A stretch of DNA of 64,000 nucleotides, from the NCBI GenBank assembly GCA_030604135.1, contig JAUVWL010000009.1, positions 62,001-126,000 of the forward strand. Direction: 5' to 3'. Under the pieces are notes generated by a model. The model was not told the origin of the DNA. It did not search any database and saw only the letters and a program-made list of their open reading frames with translations. This DNA is from Burkholderiales bacterium. Its GTDB lineage: Bacteria; Pseudomonadota; Gammaproteobacteria; Burkholderiales; Burkholderiaceae_C. Positions 1 to 8,103 of this stretch are shown piece by piece (position 1 is the first letter of the stretch; the number at the start of each line of letters is the position of its first letter). The position numbers and the translations under genes are program-made.

Positions 1-512
1 CCCAGGCTGCGCGCGCGCGCCTGCCAGCGCTCGCGCAGGTCAGGCGGCACCTGCGTGTCGCGCGCCAGGATCCAGAAGTAACCGCGGGTCGGCCCCATCA
101 CCAGCGCCCAGCGGTAGTCCGGGTCCAGGTCGACCACGTGGTAGCCGCCGAAGAAGGGGCCGAAGAACGACACCTTCAGCGAGGCCGTGCCCGGGTCCCC
201 GATGAAGCGCGCCTGGCCTTCCACCTGTCGCCACTGGCCCTTTTTGGCGTCGTAGCCCCGGTTGAGCACGTTCACAATGCCGTCGTCCCGGCGTGTGTAG
301 GTGGCGGACACGCGGCTGAGGCCGCGCTCGAAGCGGTGGTCCAGCCGCGCCATCGCGTACCACTGACCCAGGTAGCGCTCCAGCTCGAAGCCGCGCACGG
401 CCTGCACCCCGTCAGGAATTCCGGTGGCACAGCCCGACAGGGCTGTCGGCAGCAGCACACTGGCGGTGCCGGCCAGCAGCAGGCGACGGCGGATCGGATC
501 GGGGTCGGACAT
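1..512 (-). CDS. blc: Lipocalin-family lipoprotein (Blc-like), 3' end cut by the window edge
   Basis: Outer-membrane lipocalin, a small beta-barrel that binds lipids or other hydrophobic ligands. I translated 170 residues from an ATG at 512. The N-terminus has a basic stretch (IRRRLLLAG) and a hydrophobic segment ending in the lipobox LSGC, so it should be lipidated. The lipocalin GxW signature follows (LGQWYAMARLDHRFE), then the aromatic-rich barrel strands typical of Blc (SFFGPFFGGYHVVDLDPDY). The stop codon lies left of the window. It is divergent from the next gene, and both promoters must share positions 513-622. Family assignment is firm; the ligand is unknown. Confidence 0.9.
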   Translation of the reverse strand, partial: MSDPDPIRRRLLLAGTASVLLPTALSGCATGIPDGVQAVRGFELERYLGQWYAMARLDHRFERGLSRVSATYTRRDDGIVNVLNRGYDAKKGQWRQVEGQARFIGDPGTASLKVSFFGPFFGGYHVVDLDPDYRWALVMGPTRGYFWILARDTQVPPDLRERWQARARSL

Positions 513-622
513 GGTGAACTCCACAACCTGGTTTTGTCCAGGACAATTGATTCTGCCCAGGTTTTCCTGCCAACATGAACCTGTTGGGTTTTCCTGGTGT
601 CTGAACGACAAGGAGCGATGCC

Positions 623-970
623 ATGAACTGGTTCAAAAAGCTGCCCGGTTTCCAGAAAAGCCCGCCGGGGCTGGAGCGGGTCATCCTGCGCCGTCTGCCC
701 GGTCTGTTTGTCGGCGGCACCGCCGCCCTGGCGCTGGTGGCGCTGCTCGCCCGTCTGTGGCCGTGGGCCGGTGATACCGCCGAGGTGCACACCCGCCTCA
801 CCAGCCTGGACATCTGGCTGATCTCCCTGGGCATCCTGCACTGGACCGTGTTGCTCACCGTGGGCATCGGCGCCTTCATCGTGATGGTCATGAAAGGCCC
901 GGCCTACGTGGCCGACGCCTACCCGCTGCCCAGCCTGCCGCCCGGGCAGCGCGGCCCCAGGGAGCCGTGA
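623..970 (+). CDS. Small inner-membrane protein, function unknown
   Basis: 115 residues with a basic N-terminus (MNWFKKL), two clear hydrophobic spans (about residues 29-50 and 68-92) and a Pro/Gly-rich tail. I do not recognise a named family. The start is supported by AAGGAG about 8 bases upstream of the ATG. It lies divergent to the lipocalin and 61 bp before another small exported protein, so it may share a transcript with that gene. An inner-membrane location is inferred from hydrophobicity only. Confidence 0.7.
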   Translation: MNWFKKLPGFQKSPPGLERVILRRLPGLFVGGTAALALVALLARLWPWAGDTAEVHTRLTSLDIWLISLGILHWTVLLTVGIGAFIVMVMKGPAYVADAYPLPSLPPGQRGPREP

Positions 971-1031
971 GACAATAGCAGGCTGTCGCCGGCCATCAGG
1001 GCCGGTGTGCACCAGCCTCTGGATCTACACC

Positions 1032-1430
1032 ATGAACCGCTGCAAGACCCACCCCACCCGACGTCCACTGATCGGCCTCGTCGGCACCGCCATCGTGCTG
1101 GGCCTGACACAGCTCGCCCAGGCGCAGACGGGCGTGCGCAATTTCCCCGAGCAAGCCATCCGGGCCACCATGGTGGTGGTCCAGCCGCCCGAAGTGCGCA
1201 TGGACGGCCAGCCCATGCGCCTGTCGCCCGGCGCCCGAATCCTCGGCACCTCCAACACGGTGGTGCTCTCGGCAAGCCTGGTGGGCCAGGAACTGACCGT
1301 CAACTACGTGCCCGACCTGCAGGGCCTGGCGCACCAGGTCTGGATCCTGACCCCGGCCGAAGCCGCCGAGAAGCGCCCCCGCCTGGCTGACCAGCGCAAC
1401 TACCGCACTGCCGCCGACGGCGCGAACTGA
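1032..1430 (+). CDS. Exported hypothetical protein
   Basis: 132 residues. The N-terminus is a conventional signal peptide: basic start (MNRCKTHPTRR), hydrophobic core, and an AQA-like cleavage region near residue 30. The mature part is a short beta-rich domain (VRMDGQPMRLSPGARI) that I cannot assign to a named family. The internal ATG at 1032 is preferred over an in-frame start at 1005 because it places the signal peptide at the very N-terminus. It sits just upstream of miaB on the same strand; an 80-bp gap with a CCCGG...CCGGG hairpin separates them. Confidence 0.7.
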   Translation: MNRCKTHPTRRPLIGLVGTAIVLGLTQLAQAQTGVRNFPEQAIRATMVVVQPPEVRMDGQPMRLSPGARILGTSNTVVLSASLVGQELTVNYVPDLQGLAHQVWILTPAEAAEKRPRLADQRNYRTAADGAN

Positions 1431-1510
1431 ACCCGGCCCATTTCCGGGCCCCCTGATTCACCCGACTGAGCCGGATCGCCCCAGTTGCGTCCGGTGCAAG
1501 GAGCATTCCC

Positions 1511-2854
1511 ATGACACGCAAGGTCTTCATCAAGACGTTCGGTTGCCAGATGAACGAGTACGACTCGGACAAGATGGCCGACGTGCTCGGCGCCGCCGAG
1601 GGCTTCGAGAAAACCCAGGACCCCGAAGAAGCGGACCTGATCCTGTTCAACACCTGCTCGGTGCGCGAGAAGGCGCAGGAGAAGGTCTTCAGTGACCTCG
1701 GCCGCGTCAAGCACCTCAAGAAAAAGGGCGTGCTGATCGGCGTCGGCGGCTGCGTGGCCAGCCAGGAAGGCGCCGAGATCATCAAGCGCGCGCCCTTCGT
1801 GGACGTGGTGTTCGGCCCCCAGACCCTGCACCGCCTGCCCGAGATGCTCAAGGCGCGCGAGCGCCTGGCCCAGCCGCAGGTGGACATCAGCTTCCCCGAG
1901 ATCGAGAAGTTCGACCACCTGCCGCCCGCGCGCGTGGAAGGCGCCTCGGCCTTTGTATCGATCATGGAAGGCTGCAGCAAGTATTGCAGCTACTGCGTGG
2001 TGCCCTACACCCGCGGCGAAGAGGTCAGCCGCCCGTTCGAGGACGTGCTGGTCGAGGTGGCCGGCCTGGCCGACCAGGGCGTCAAGGAAGTGACGCTGCT
2101 GGGCCAGAACGTCAACGCCTACCGCGGCAGGATGGGCGACACCGACGAGATCGCCGACTTCGCGATGCTGATCGAATACGTGGCCGACATCCCCGGCATC
2201 GAGCGCATCCGCTACACCACCAGCCACCCCAACGAGTTCACCCAGCGCCTGATCGACACCTACGCCAAGGTGCCCAAGCTGGTGAGTCACCTGCACCTGC
2301 CGGTGCAGCACGGGTCGGACCGCATCCTCATGGCCATGAAGCGCGGCTACACCGCCATGGAATACAAGAGCACGATCCGCAAGCTGCGCGCCATCCGCCC
2401 CGACATGTCCATGAGCAGCGACTTCATCGTCGGCTTCCCGGGCGAGACGGACGACGACTTCGAGAAGATGATGAAGCTCATCACCGACATCGGCTACGAC
2501 AGCAGCTTCAGCTTCATCTTCAGCCCGCGCCCGGGCACACCGGCCGCCAACCTGCCCGACGACACGCCACACGAGGTGAAACTCAAGCGCCTGCAGCACC
2601 TGCAGGCCACCATCGAGGAGAACGTGCGCCGCATCAGCGCCAGCCGCGAAGGCACGGTGCAGCGTATCCTGGTGGAAGGGCCGTCGCGCAAGAACGCGGC
2701 CGAACTCATGGGTCGCACCGAGTGCAACCGCATCGTCAACTTCGACGGCGGTCCGAACAGCGCTCGCCTGGTCGGTCAGATGATCGATGTGCGCATCACC
2801 CAGGCACTGCCGCACTCCCTGCGCGGCGAAGTGCTGGTGCGCGAGACCGTCTGA
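1511..2854 (+). CDS. miaB: tRNA-2-methylthio-N6-dimethylallyladenosine synthase
   Basis: Radical-SAM methylthiotransferase that converts i6A37 to ms2i6A37 in tRNAs reading UNN codons. It carries the N-terminal UPF0004 domain with its three cluster-binding cysteines ([30 protein letters not shown]), the radical-SAM motif CSKYCSYC near residues 156-163, and a C-terminal TRAM region ending [11 protein letters not shown]. The length of 447 residues is normal for MiaB. AAGGAG lies 7-8 bases before the ATG. It is followed by glrK after only 41 bp, so the glr operon may be read partly from the miaB promoter. Confidence 0.97.
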   Translation: MTRKVFIKTFGCQMNEYDSDKMADVLGAAEGFEKTQDPEEADLILFNTCSVREKAQEKVFSDLGRVKHLKKKGVLIGVGGCVASQEGAEIIKRAPFVDVVFGPQTLHRLPEMLKARERLAQPQVDISFPEIEKFDHLPPARVEGASAFVSIMEGCSKYCSYCVVPYTRGEEVSRPFEDVLVEVAGLADQGVKEVTLLGQNVNAYRGRMGDTDEIADFAMLIEYVADIPGIERIRYTTSHPNEFTQRLIDTYAKVPKLVSHLHLPVQHGSDRILMAMKRGYTAMEYKSTIRKLRAIRPDMSMSSDFIVGFPGETDDDFEKMMKLITDIGYDSSFSFIFSPRPGTPAANLPDDTPHEVKLKRLQHLQATIEENVRRISASREGTVQRILVEGPSRKNAAELMGRTECNRIVNFDGGPNSARLVGQMIDVRITQALPHSLRGEVLVRETV

Positions 2855-2895
2855 ATCCACCCATCCGTCACCCCGCTGTACCTGCCCACCGCTTC

Positions 2896-4314
2896 ATGCG
2901 CTGGTTCCGGCCGTCCTTCCCGCAACTGCTGCTGGCTGCTTTCCTGCTGATCGGCCTGCTGCTGGGCGCCACCGCCTTGCGGGCATTGTTTTCGCTGGAG
3001 TCGCTGATGGCCCAGAGCCGCGCCAGCGCAGCCCAGGCGGTGGAGCTGACCAGCGCGGCGCAATCCCTCTCAGAGCGCAGCGTCGCCATGGAGCGGGCCG
3101 CTCGCCAGTCACTGGTGCTGCGCGATGCGCAGTTGCGCCAGCAGTTCGACGACGGAGCCCGCCAGGCTCAGGAGATCCTGCGCCGGCTGGAAGACAACGA
3201 CCTGCCCGCCCAAACGGGTCAGGCATGGCGACAGCAACTGGCTCAGGTGACGTCCGATCTGGACGACCCGACCGAGCCGGCGCTGGATCAGGACCGCCTG
3301 ATTGCCCAGTCGTTTCGCGAGATGGACCTGCTCAACCGGACGGTTGCCCAGCAAGTCCAAGCCATCATGGCCGAACGCAACACCGCCTTGCAGGACCGAC
3401 TGGACCTGAGCCGTCAACAACTGGCCATTCAGGTGACCGGCTCCATCCTGCTGTCGGCCGCCATGGCCATCGGATTTGGTGTCTGGCTGGCCAGACCGCT
3501 GCAGCGACTGGAGAAGGCCATCGTCGGTCTGGGCGAGAACCGTCTGACAGACGGCATCGACATTCCCGGCCCGCCGGACATCCAGCGCGTTGGCCAGCAG
3601 CTCGAGTGGCTGCGCCTGCGCCTGACCGAGCTCGACGCGGACAAGGCCCGCTTCCTGCGTCACATCTCGCACGAGCTGAAGACCCCACTGGCGTCGATTC
3701 ATGAAGGTGTGGCCGTGCTGGGCGACGGCGTGGCCGGCGCGCTGAACGAGAACCAGAGCGAGGTGGTGCGCATCCTGCAGCACAACACCCACAGCCTGCA
3801 GGAACAGATCGAGGCCCTGTTGCGGTTCAATGCCGCGGCATTTGAAGCCAGGCAATTGCGGCGCCAGCCCACCGACCTTCGTGCCCTGGTCGACCACCAG
3901 ATCGAGACGCTGCGCCTGCGCTGGCAGTCGCGGCAGATCCAGATGCGGGTCACTGGCGATGCACCACCGCTGCAGCTGGACCCTGAAAAAATGGGCTCGG
4001 CCATTGGCAACCTGCTGATCAACGCCATTCGCTTCGCCCCGCCAGCATCGCGGGTGGAGGTGGTTCTCAGCCGTACGCCGGGCCTTGTGCAGATCGATGT
4101 GATCGACGAAGGTCCAGGCATCGACGAACAGGACCGGGCCTACGTTTTTGAACCCTTCTACCGCGGCCGACGCCAGCCGGACGATGCGGTGCGTGGCACG
4201 GGCGTCGGACTGTCGATCGTCCAAGAGTACATTCAGGCCCATGGCGGCCGTGCCCAGCTGCTCACCACGGAGCGCGGCGCCCATTTCCGGATCGAATTGC
4301 CCCATGCCGCCTGA
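2896..4314 (+). CDS. glrK: Sensor histidine kinase, GlrK (QseE) type
   Basis: Membrane sensor kinase of the GlrK/GlrR pair. There is one membrane span at residues 9-32, a periplasmic helical region of about 140 residues, a second span around 175-198 and a HAMP-like linker. The H-box is FLRHISHELKTPLASIHEG. The ATP-binding part has an N-box (LLINAIRFAP), G1 (DEGPGIDEQ) and G2 (GTGVGLSIVQEY). The frame is open far upstream inside miaB, but the ATG at 2896 gives a normal N-terminus and a length of 472. It overlaps the next gene by 11 bp. The assignment rests on the three-gene order kinase / lipoprotein / sigma54 activator, which is diagnostic for this system. Confidence 0.85.
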   Translation: MRWFRPSFPQLLLAAFLLIGLLLGATALRALFSLESLMAQSRASAAQAVELTSAAQSLSERSVAMERAARQSLVLRDAQLRQQFDDGARQAQEILRRLEDNDLPAQTGQAWRQQLAQVTSDLDDPTEPALDQDRLIAQSFREMDLLNRTVAQQVQAIMAERNTALQDRLDLSRQQLAIQVTGSILLSAAMAIGFGVWLARPLQRLEKAIVGLGENRLTDGIDIPGPPDIQRVGQQLEWLRLRLTELDADKARFLRHISHELKTPLASIHEGVAVLGDGVAGALNENQSEVVRILQHNTHSLQEQIEALLRFNAAAFEARQLRRQPTDLRALVDHQIETLRLRWQSRQIQMRVTGDAPPLQLDPEKMGSAIGNLLINAIRFAPPASRVEVVLSRTPGLVQIDVIDEGPGIDEQDRAYVFEPFYRGRRQPDDAVRGTGVGLSIVQEYIQAHGGRAQLLTTERGAHFRIELPHAA

Positions 4315-4957
4315 CCTTGTTCGCCACTCGCTGACCATCATGACCTGCGTCCTGCTGGGGGCCTGCAGCGCCACCCGGCCCGACTCGGCTGCGGTGCTCG
4401 CGACGCACCCACCCGCCGCCATCAACCCCACTCCCGCTCCAGCCGAGCCGGCTCAATGCGTGACCGATGCCCCCGTCCGTGTGCTGACAGACCAGCACGG
4501 CGATGGTCTTTCCTGCGTCGATTCAATCGACAGCCTGGACCAGGCCCTGGCCTATGCCGAGCGCGTGCGCCCCATGTCCCAGACCGAACTGCAAGCCGAA
4601 CTGAAGGCCCTGGGCGACCCCGGGCATCAACCGGCGCGCCAGATGCAGGTGGCCCTGGTCCTGATGCAGATGCAGCAGCCGGTCGAGACGGCGCGCGCGC
4701 TGGGCTTGCTGCAACGCGTTCAGGCCTCGGCCACCACCGAGGCCGAGACGCTGCGGCCATTGGCTCGGCTGCTGGCCGGCGTGTTGTCCAACCAGCGGCG
4801 CCTGGAAGAGCAACTCGAACGGCATGCGGCGCAGTTGCGCGATGCCCAGCGGCGCATCGACCGGCTGGGCGAGCGCCTGGAGGCCATGCGAGCCATCGAG
4901 CGCAGCCTGGGTCCACGGGGCAACGGTGCACCACCCGCGGCCCGACCCACGCCATGA
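4304..4957 (+). CDS. QseG/GlrL-like outer-membrane lipoprotein of the glr operon
   Basis: 217-residue predicted lipoprotein. The ATG at 4304 gives MPPDLVRHSLTIMTCVLLGAC, with lipobox LLGAC. A Pro/Ala-rich linker follows, then an alpha-helical body ending in a strongly charged coiled coil (EEQLERHAAQLRDAQRRIDR). In enterobacteria the middle gene of this operon encodes a lipoprotein that activates the kinase from the periplasmic side, and this protein has the right position, size and architecture. Its start overlaps the glrK stop, and its TGA overlaps the glrR ATG (ATGA), so all three proteins are probably made by coupled translation. Sequence similarity to the enteric protein was not tested. 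Confidence 0.75.
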   Translation: MPPDLVRHSLTIMTCVLLGACSATRPDSAAVLATHPPAAINPTPAPAEPAQCVTDAPVRVLTDQHGDGLSCVDSIDSLDQALAYAERVRPMSQTELQAELKALGDPGHQPARQMQVALVLMQMQQPVETARALGLLQRVQASATTEAETLRPLARLLAGVLSNQRRLEEQLERHAAQLRDAQRRIDRLGERLEAMRAIERSLGPRGNGAPPAARPTP

Positions 4958-6354
4958 GCGGCAGCAACAGCCCACTGGCTGCCCGCGCCCGCCTGCTGGT
5001 GGTCGATGACGACCCCGACATGCTTCGGCTGCTCTCGATGCGCCTGCATGCGGCCGGGTACCGGGTCACAGCGGTGGGCTCAGCCGAAGCCGCGTTGGGC
5101 CAGCTGGACATCGAACGCCCCCAGCTGGTGCTGTCGGACGTGCGCCTGCCCGGCAAGGACGGGTTGACGCTGTTCGACGAGATCCGGGCACGGCACCCCT
5201 CGCTGCCAGTGATCCTGCTGACGGCCCACGGCACCATCCCCGACGCGGTCGAGGCCACGGCGAGGGGGGTGTTCGGCTACCTCACCAAACCCTTCGACGC
5301 CAAGGAGCTGCTGGAGAAAATCGGGCAGGCACTGTCCCTGTCCGCGCCTGCCGGCCCGGCCCCCACCGCCGACGAAAGCTGGCGCGCCGGCATCGTCAGC
5401 CGCTCCAGCCGCATGGCCGACCTGCTGGCCGAGGCGCGCCTGATCGCCCAGGGCGATGCCAGTGTGCTGCTGCGTGGCGACAGCGGAACCGGCAAGGAGC
5501 TGCTGGCCCGGGCCATCCACCTGGCCAGCCGACGGGCCCGGCGCCCGTTCGTGGCGGTCAATTGCGGCGCCATTCCGGAGGCCTTGCTGGAGTCCGAACT
5601 GTTCGGGCATGTCAAGGGTGCCTTCACCGACGCGGTGGCCAACCACAAAGGCCTGTTCCAGGCGGCCGACGGCGGCACACTGCTGCTCGACGAAATCGGC
5701 GACATGCCCCCGGCCCTGCAGGTCAAGCTCTTGCGGGTGCTGCAGGAGCGCGCCGTGCGCCCGCTCGGATCCAGCCAGTCCATTCCGGTGGATGTGCGCA
5801 TCATCTCGGCCACCCACCGCGACCTGGAAGCCGCCATGGCCCAAGGCCAGTTCCGCGAGGACCTGTACTACCGCCTCAACGTCGTCACCCTGCAGCTGCC
5901 CACCCTGGCCGAGCGGCGGGAGGACATTCCGCTGCTGGCCAACCACTTCCTGACCCTCCTTGCGGCCAAATACGGCAAACGCAGCGCCGGCTTCGCCCCC
6001 GAAGCGCTCAAGGCCCTCACCCTGGCCAGCTGGCCCGGCAACGTCCGGCAGCTCTACAACGTGGTGGAGCAGACCTGCGCCCTGTCCACCACACCGCTGG
6101 TGTCGCTGGCCATGGTGCAGCGCGCGCTGCGCACCCCTTCCGTCGAGGTGCTGAGTTTTGCTGAAGCCCGCCAGCGCTTTGAGCGCGACTACCTGGTGGG
6201 CCTGCTGAAGATGACGGACGGCAATGTCGCCGACGCCGCCCGCCTGGCCCAGCGCAACCGCACCGAGTTCTACCGCCTGCTGCAGAAGCACGATCTCACG
6301 CCCGGACTCTTCAAGAGCGATACCGCAGGGGCCGACCCTGTCGCCGATTCGTGA
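4954..6354 (+). CDS. glrR: Sigma54-dependent response regulator, GlrR (QseF) type
   Basis: NtrC-family activator of 466 residues. The receiver domain has acidic residues DDD at 18-20 and phospho-acceptor Asp62 (LSDVRLPGKDG). The AAA+ domain has Walker A GDSGTGKE (175-182), Walker B LLLDEIGDMP and the arginine-finger region. The sigma54-contact loop reads GAFTDA (222-227) instead of the consensus GAFTGA. The C-terminal Fis-type helix-turn-helix (TDGNVADAARLAQRNRTEFYRLL) matches the GlrR subgroup. A perfect GlrR-type operator and a -24/-12 promoter lie immediately downstream, before opgG, so opgGH is the likely local target. Confidence 0.88.
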   Translation: MSGSNSPLAARARLLVVDDDPDMLRLLSMRLHAAGYRVTAVGSAEAALGQLDIERPQLVLSDVRLPGKDGLTLFDEIRARHPSLPVILLTAHGTIPDAVEATARGVFGYLTKPFDAKELLEKIGQALSLSAPAGPAPTADESWRAGIVSRSSRMADLLAEARLIAQGDASVLLRGDSGTGKELLARAIHLASRRARRPFVAVNCGAIPEALLESELFGHVKGAFTDAVANHKGLFQAADGGTLLLDEIGDMPPALQVKLLRVLQERAVRPLGSSQSIPVDVRIISATHRDLEAAMAQGQFREDLYYRLNVVTLQLPTLAERREDIPLLANHFLTLLAAKYGKRSAGFAPEALKALTLASWPGNVRQLYNVVEQTCALSTTPLVSLAMVQRALRTPSVEVLSFAEARQRFERDYLVGLLKMTDGNVADAARLAQRNRTEFYRLLQKHDLTPGLFKSDTAGADPVADS

Positions 6355-6404
6355 CCCTCGCAAAGCGTTGATTCACAAAGATTTTTTCTCGGCAACCGAG
6401 CGGC

Positions 6405-6424
6405 CTGTCGCCAATTGGCGACAG
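6405..6424. promoter_or_regulatory. Perfect 20-bp palindrome matching the GlrR operator TGTC-N10-GACA
   Basis: CTGTCGCCAATTGGCGACAG is a perfect inverted repeat. Its core, TGTC then 10 bases then GACA (6406-6423), matches the enhancer sequence described for enteric GlrR upstream of glmY. It lies 50 bp after the glrR stop and about 130 bp upstream of the predicted start point of the opgG promoter, the usual place for a sigma54 activator site. That GlrR binds it is inferred. Confidence 0.75.
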
Positions 6425-6485
6425 ATTCGGCCCTCGGCGGGGTGTTCTTGCCGGAAAAAGCGTCCAATCCCCCAAGAGAGTCGTC

Positions 6486-6498
6486 CAAGTCTTTGATC
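6486..6498 (-). promoter_or_regulatory. IHF-like site between operator and sigma54 promoter
   Basis: CAAGTCTTTGATC fits the reverse complement of the IHF consensus WATCAANNNNTTR at every defined position but the last. It is centred about 50 bp upstream of the predicted start point, between the palindrome and the -24/-12 element, where IHF normally bends DNA to bring the activator to sigma54 polymerase. IHF sites are degenerate, so this alone would be weak; the position is what supports it. Confidence 0.5.
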
Positions 6499-6517
6499 TG
6501 AAAAGGAAAAACCGACC

Positions 6518-6533
6518 TGGCACAGGGTTTGCC
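6518..6533 (+). promoter_or_regulatory. Sigma54 (-24/-12) promoter of opgGH
   Basis: TGGCACAGGGTTTGCC: TGGCAC, five bases, TTGC, with GG and GC at the exact -24/-12 spacing. The start point would fall at or within a few bases of 6544, which is also the first ATG of the opgG frame. That leaves no room for a leader with a Shine-Dalgarno sequence. Confidence 0.75.
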
Positions 6534-6543
6534 CTAGTTGGGC

Positions 6544-8103
6544 ATGACTCTCTGTTTGTTCCCCTCGGTCTCCATTGCGGGTACGCGCCTGGCGCTGACG
6601 CTGATGACCTGCCTGGCCTGTGCCACCTCGTGGGCACAGGCCATGGACTGGCCGGGCCTGAAGGACCTGGCCCGCAGCCGGTCGCTGGCTCCCTACATCC
6701 CCACGCCCGATCAGTTGCCCCCCGACCTGGCCGCGCTGGACTACGACGGGGTCCGGGACATCCGCTTTCGGCCCGAGCGCGCCCTCTGGCGGGACCGTCA
6801 GCTGCGCTTTGAGGTCCAGTTCTTCCACCTCGGCCTGTACCAGCGACAAGCCGTGCGCATCCACGAGGTGGGACCCGAAGGCACCCGGCAGCTGCCGCAC
6901 CAGTCGGCCGACTACGACTACGGCCGCAACCGCCTGGACACCGCCGCCTGGGACGAACTCGGTCATGCCGGGTTCCGCCTGCACCATCCCCTGAACAACC
7001 CCGCGTACAAGGACGAGCTGGTGGTCTTCCTGGGCGCCAGCTACTTCCGCGCCCTGGGCGCCGGACAGCAGTACGGCCTTTCGGCCCGGGGACTGGCCAT
7101 CGACACCGTCGGCGGACAAGGGGAGGAGTTTCCCCGCTTCACCGACTTCTGGCTGCTTCAACCCGAGGCTCAAGCCGACCGCGTGACCGTGCTCGCCCTG
7201 CTCGATTCGCCGCGCGCCACCGGCGCCTACCGCTTCGAGATCCGACCGGGCACATCCACCGTGATGACCGTCGATGCGAGCGTCTACCTGCGCGACGGCG
7301 GACAGCCCATTGCCCGCCTCGCCCTGGCCCCCCTGACCAGCATGTTCCTGCACGGCGAGAACCAGCCCAGCGCCACCGATTTCCGCCCCGAGGTGCACGA
7401 CTCCGACGGCCTGCTCATGCACAGCGGCAGCGGCGAATGGCTCTGGCGCCCTTTGCAGAACCCCCGGCAGATTTCGGTCAGCAGCTTCCAGATGACGGCC
7501 CCGAAAGGTTTCGGCCTGATGCAGCGCGACCGGCGCCACACCAGCTACGAGGACCCGGAAGCCCACTATGAGAAGCGCCCGAGTGCCTGGGTCGTTCCTC
7601 AGGGCGACTGGGGGACGGGTCAGGTCGAACTGGTGCAACTGCCCACACCCGACGAAACCCACGACAACATCGTTGCGTACTGGGTCCCGGCCACGCTGCC
7701 GGCACCGGGCCAGCCGCTGGACTTCAGCTACGAACTGCACTGGCAGGGCGACCAGCAGCAAAAGCCGCCCGGCGCCTGGGTAAGCCAAACCCGGATCGGA
7801 CACGGCTACACCCGCCTGACGCCGGACGAACAGCGTCTTCAGCCGCACTTCGTCGTCGACTTTGACGGCCCTGCCCTGAAAGCCCTGCCGGCAGACGCCA
7901 CCGTGCGCGCGGTGGTCACGGCCGACGCCAACGGCCAGGTTGTCGAATCCCTGGTCTACCCCTACCCGGCCGCCGGCACCTGGCGCCTGAGCCTGCGTGT
8001 GCAGCGCCTGGATCCGGCGCGACCGGTCGAGCTGCGCGCCTTCCTTCAAACGGACAACCACACCCTGAGCGAAACATGGACGCACGTCATACTGCCCGAC
8101 TGA
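6544..8103 (+). CDS. opgG: Periplasmic glucan biosynthesis protein OpgG/MdoG
   Basis: Periplasmic protein needed to make or branch osmoregulated periplasmic glucans. The N-terminus has a hydrophobic signal (residues about 14-31) ending in SWAQA. The MdoG fold follows, with family motifs such as YDGVRDIRFRPERALWR, YFRALGAGQQYGLSARGLA and GDWGTGQVELVQLPT. The length is 519 from the ATG at 6544. The start is uncertain: no Shine-Dalgarno precedes 6544 and the sigma54 start point maps there, so either the mRNA is leaderless or translation begins at a downstream codon such as TTG 6556. The gene overlaps opgH by 28 bp. Confidence 0.93.
   Translation: MTLCLFPSVSIAGTRLALTLMTCLACATSWAQAMDWPGLKDLARSRSLAPYIPTPDQLPPDLAALDYDGVRDIRFRPERALWRDRQLRFEVQFFHLGLYQRQAVRIHEVGPEGTRQLPHQSADYDYGRNRLDTAAWDELGHAGFRLHHPLNNPAYKDELVVFLGASYFRALGAGQQYGLSARGLAIDTVGGQGEEFPRFTDFWLLQPEAQADRVTVLALLDSPRATGAYRFEIRPGTSTVMTVDASVYLRDGGQPIARLALAPLTSMFLHGENQPSATDFRPEVHDSDGLLMHSGSGEWLWRPLQNPRQISVSSFQMTAPKGFGLMQRDRRHTSYEDPEAHYEKRPSAWVVPQGDWGTGQVELVQLPTPDETHDNIVAYWVPATLPAPGQPLDFSYELHWQGDQQQKPPGAWVSQTRIGHGYTRLTPDEQRLQPHFVVDFDGPALKALPADATVRAVVTADANGQVVESLVYPYPAAGTWRLSLRVQRLDPARPVELRAFLQTDNHTLSETWTHVILPD

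Noticed and set aside
1984-2895. Upstream extension of the glrK frame giving a 776-residue protein
   Set aside because: The extension is a shadow of miaB; residues before the ATG at 2896 are Arg/His/Pro-rich without structure.
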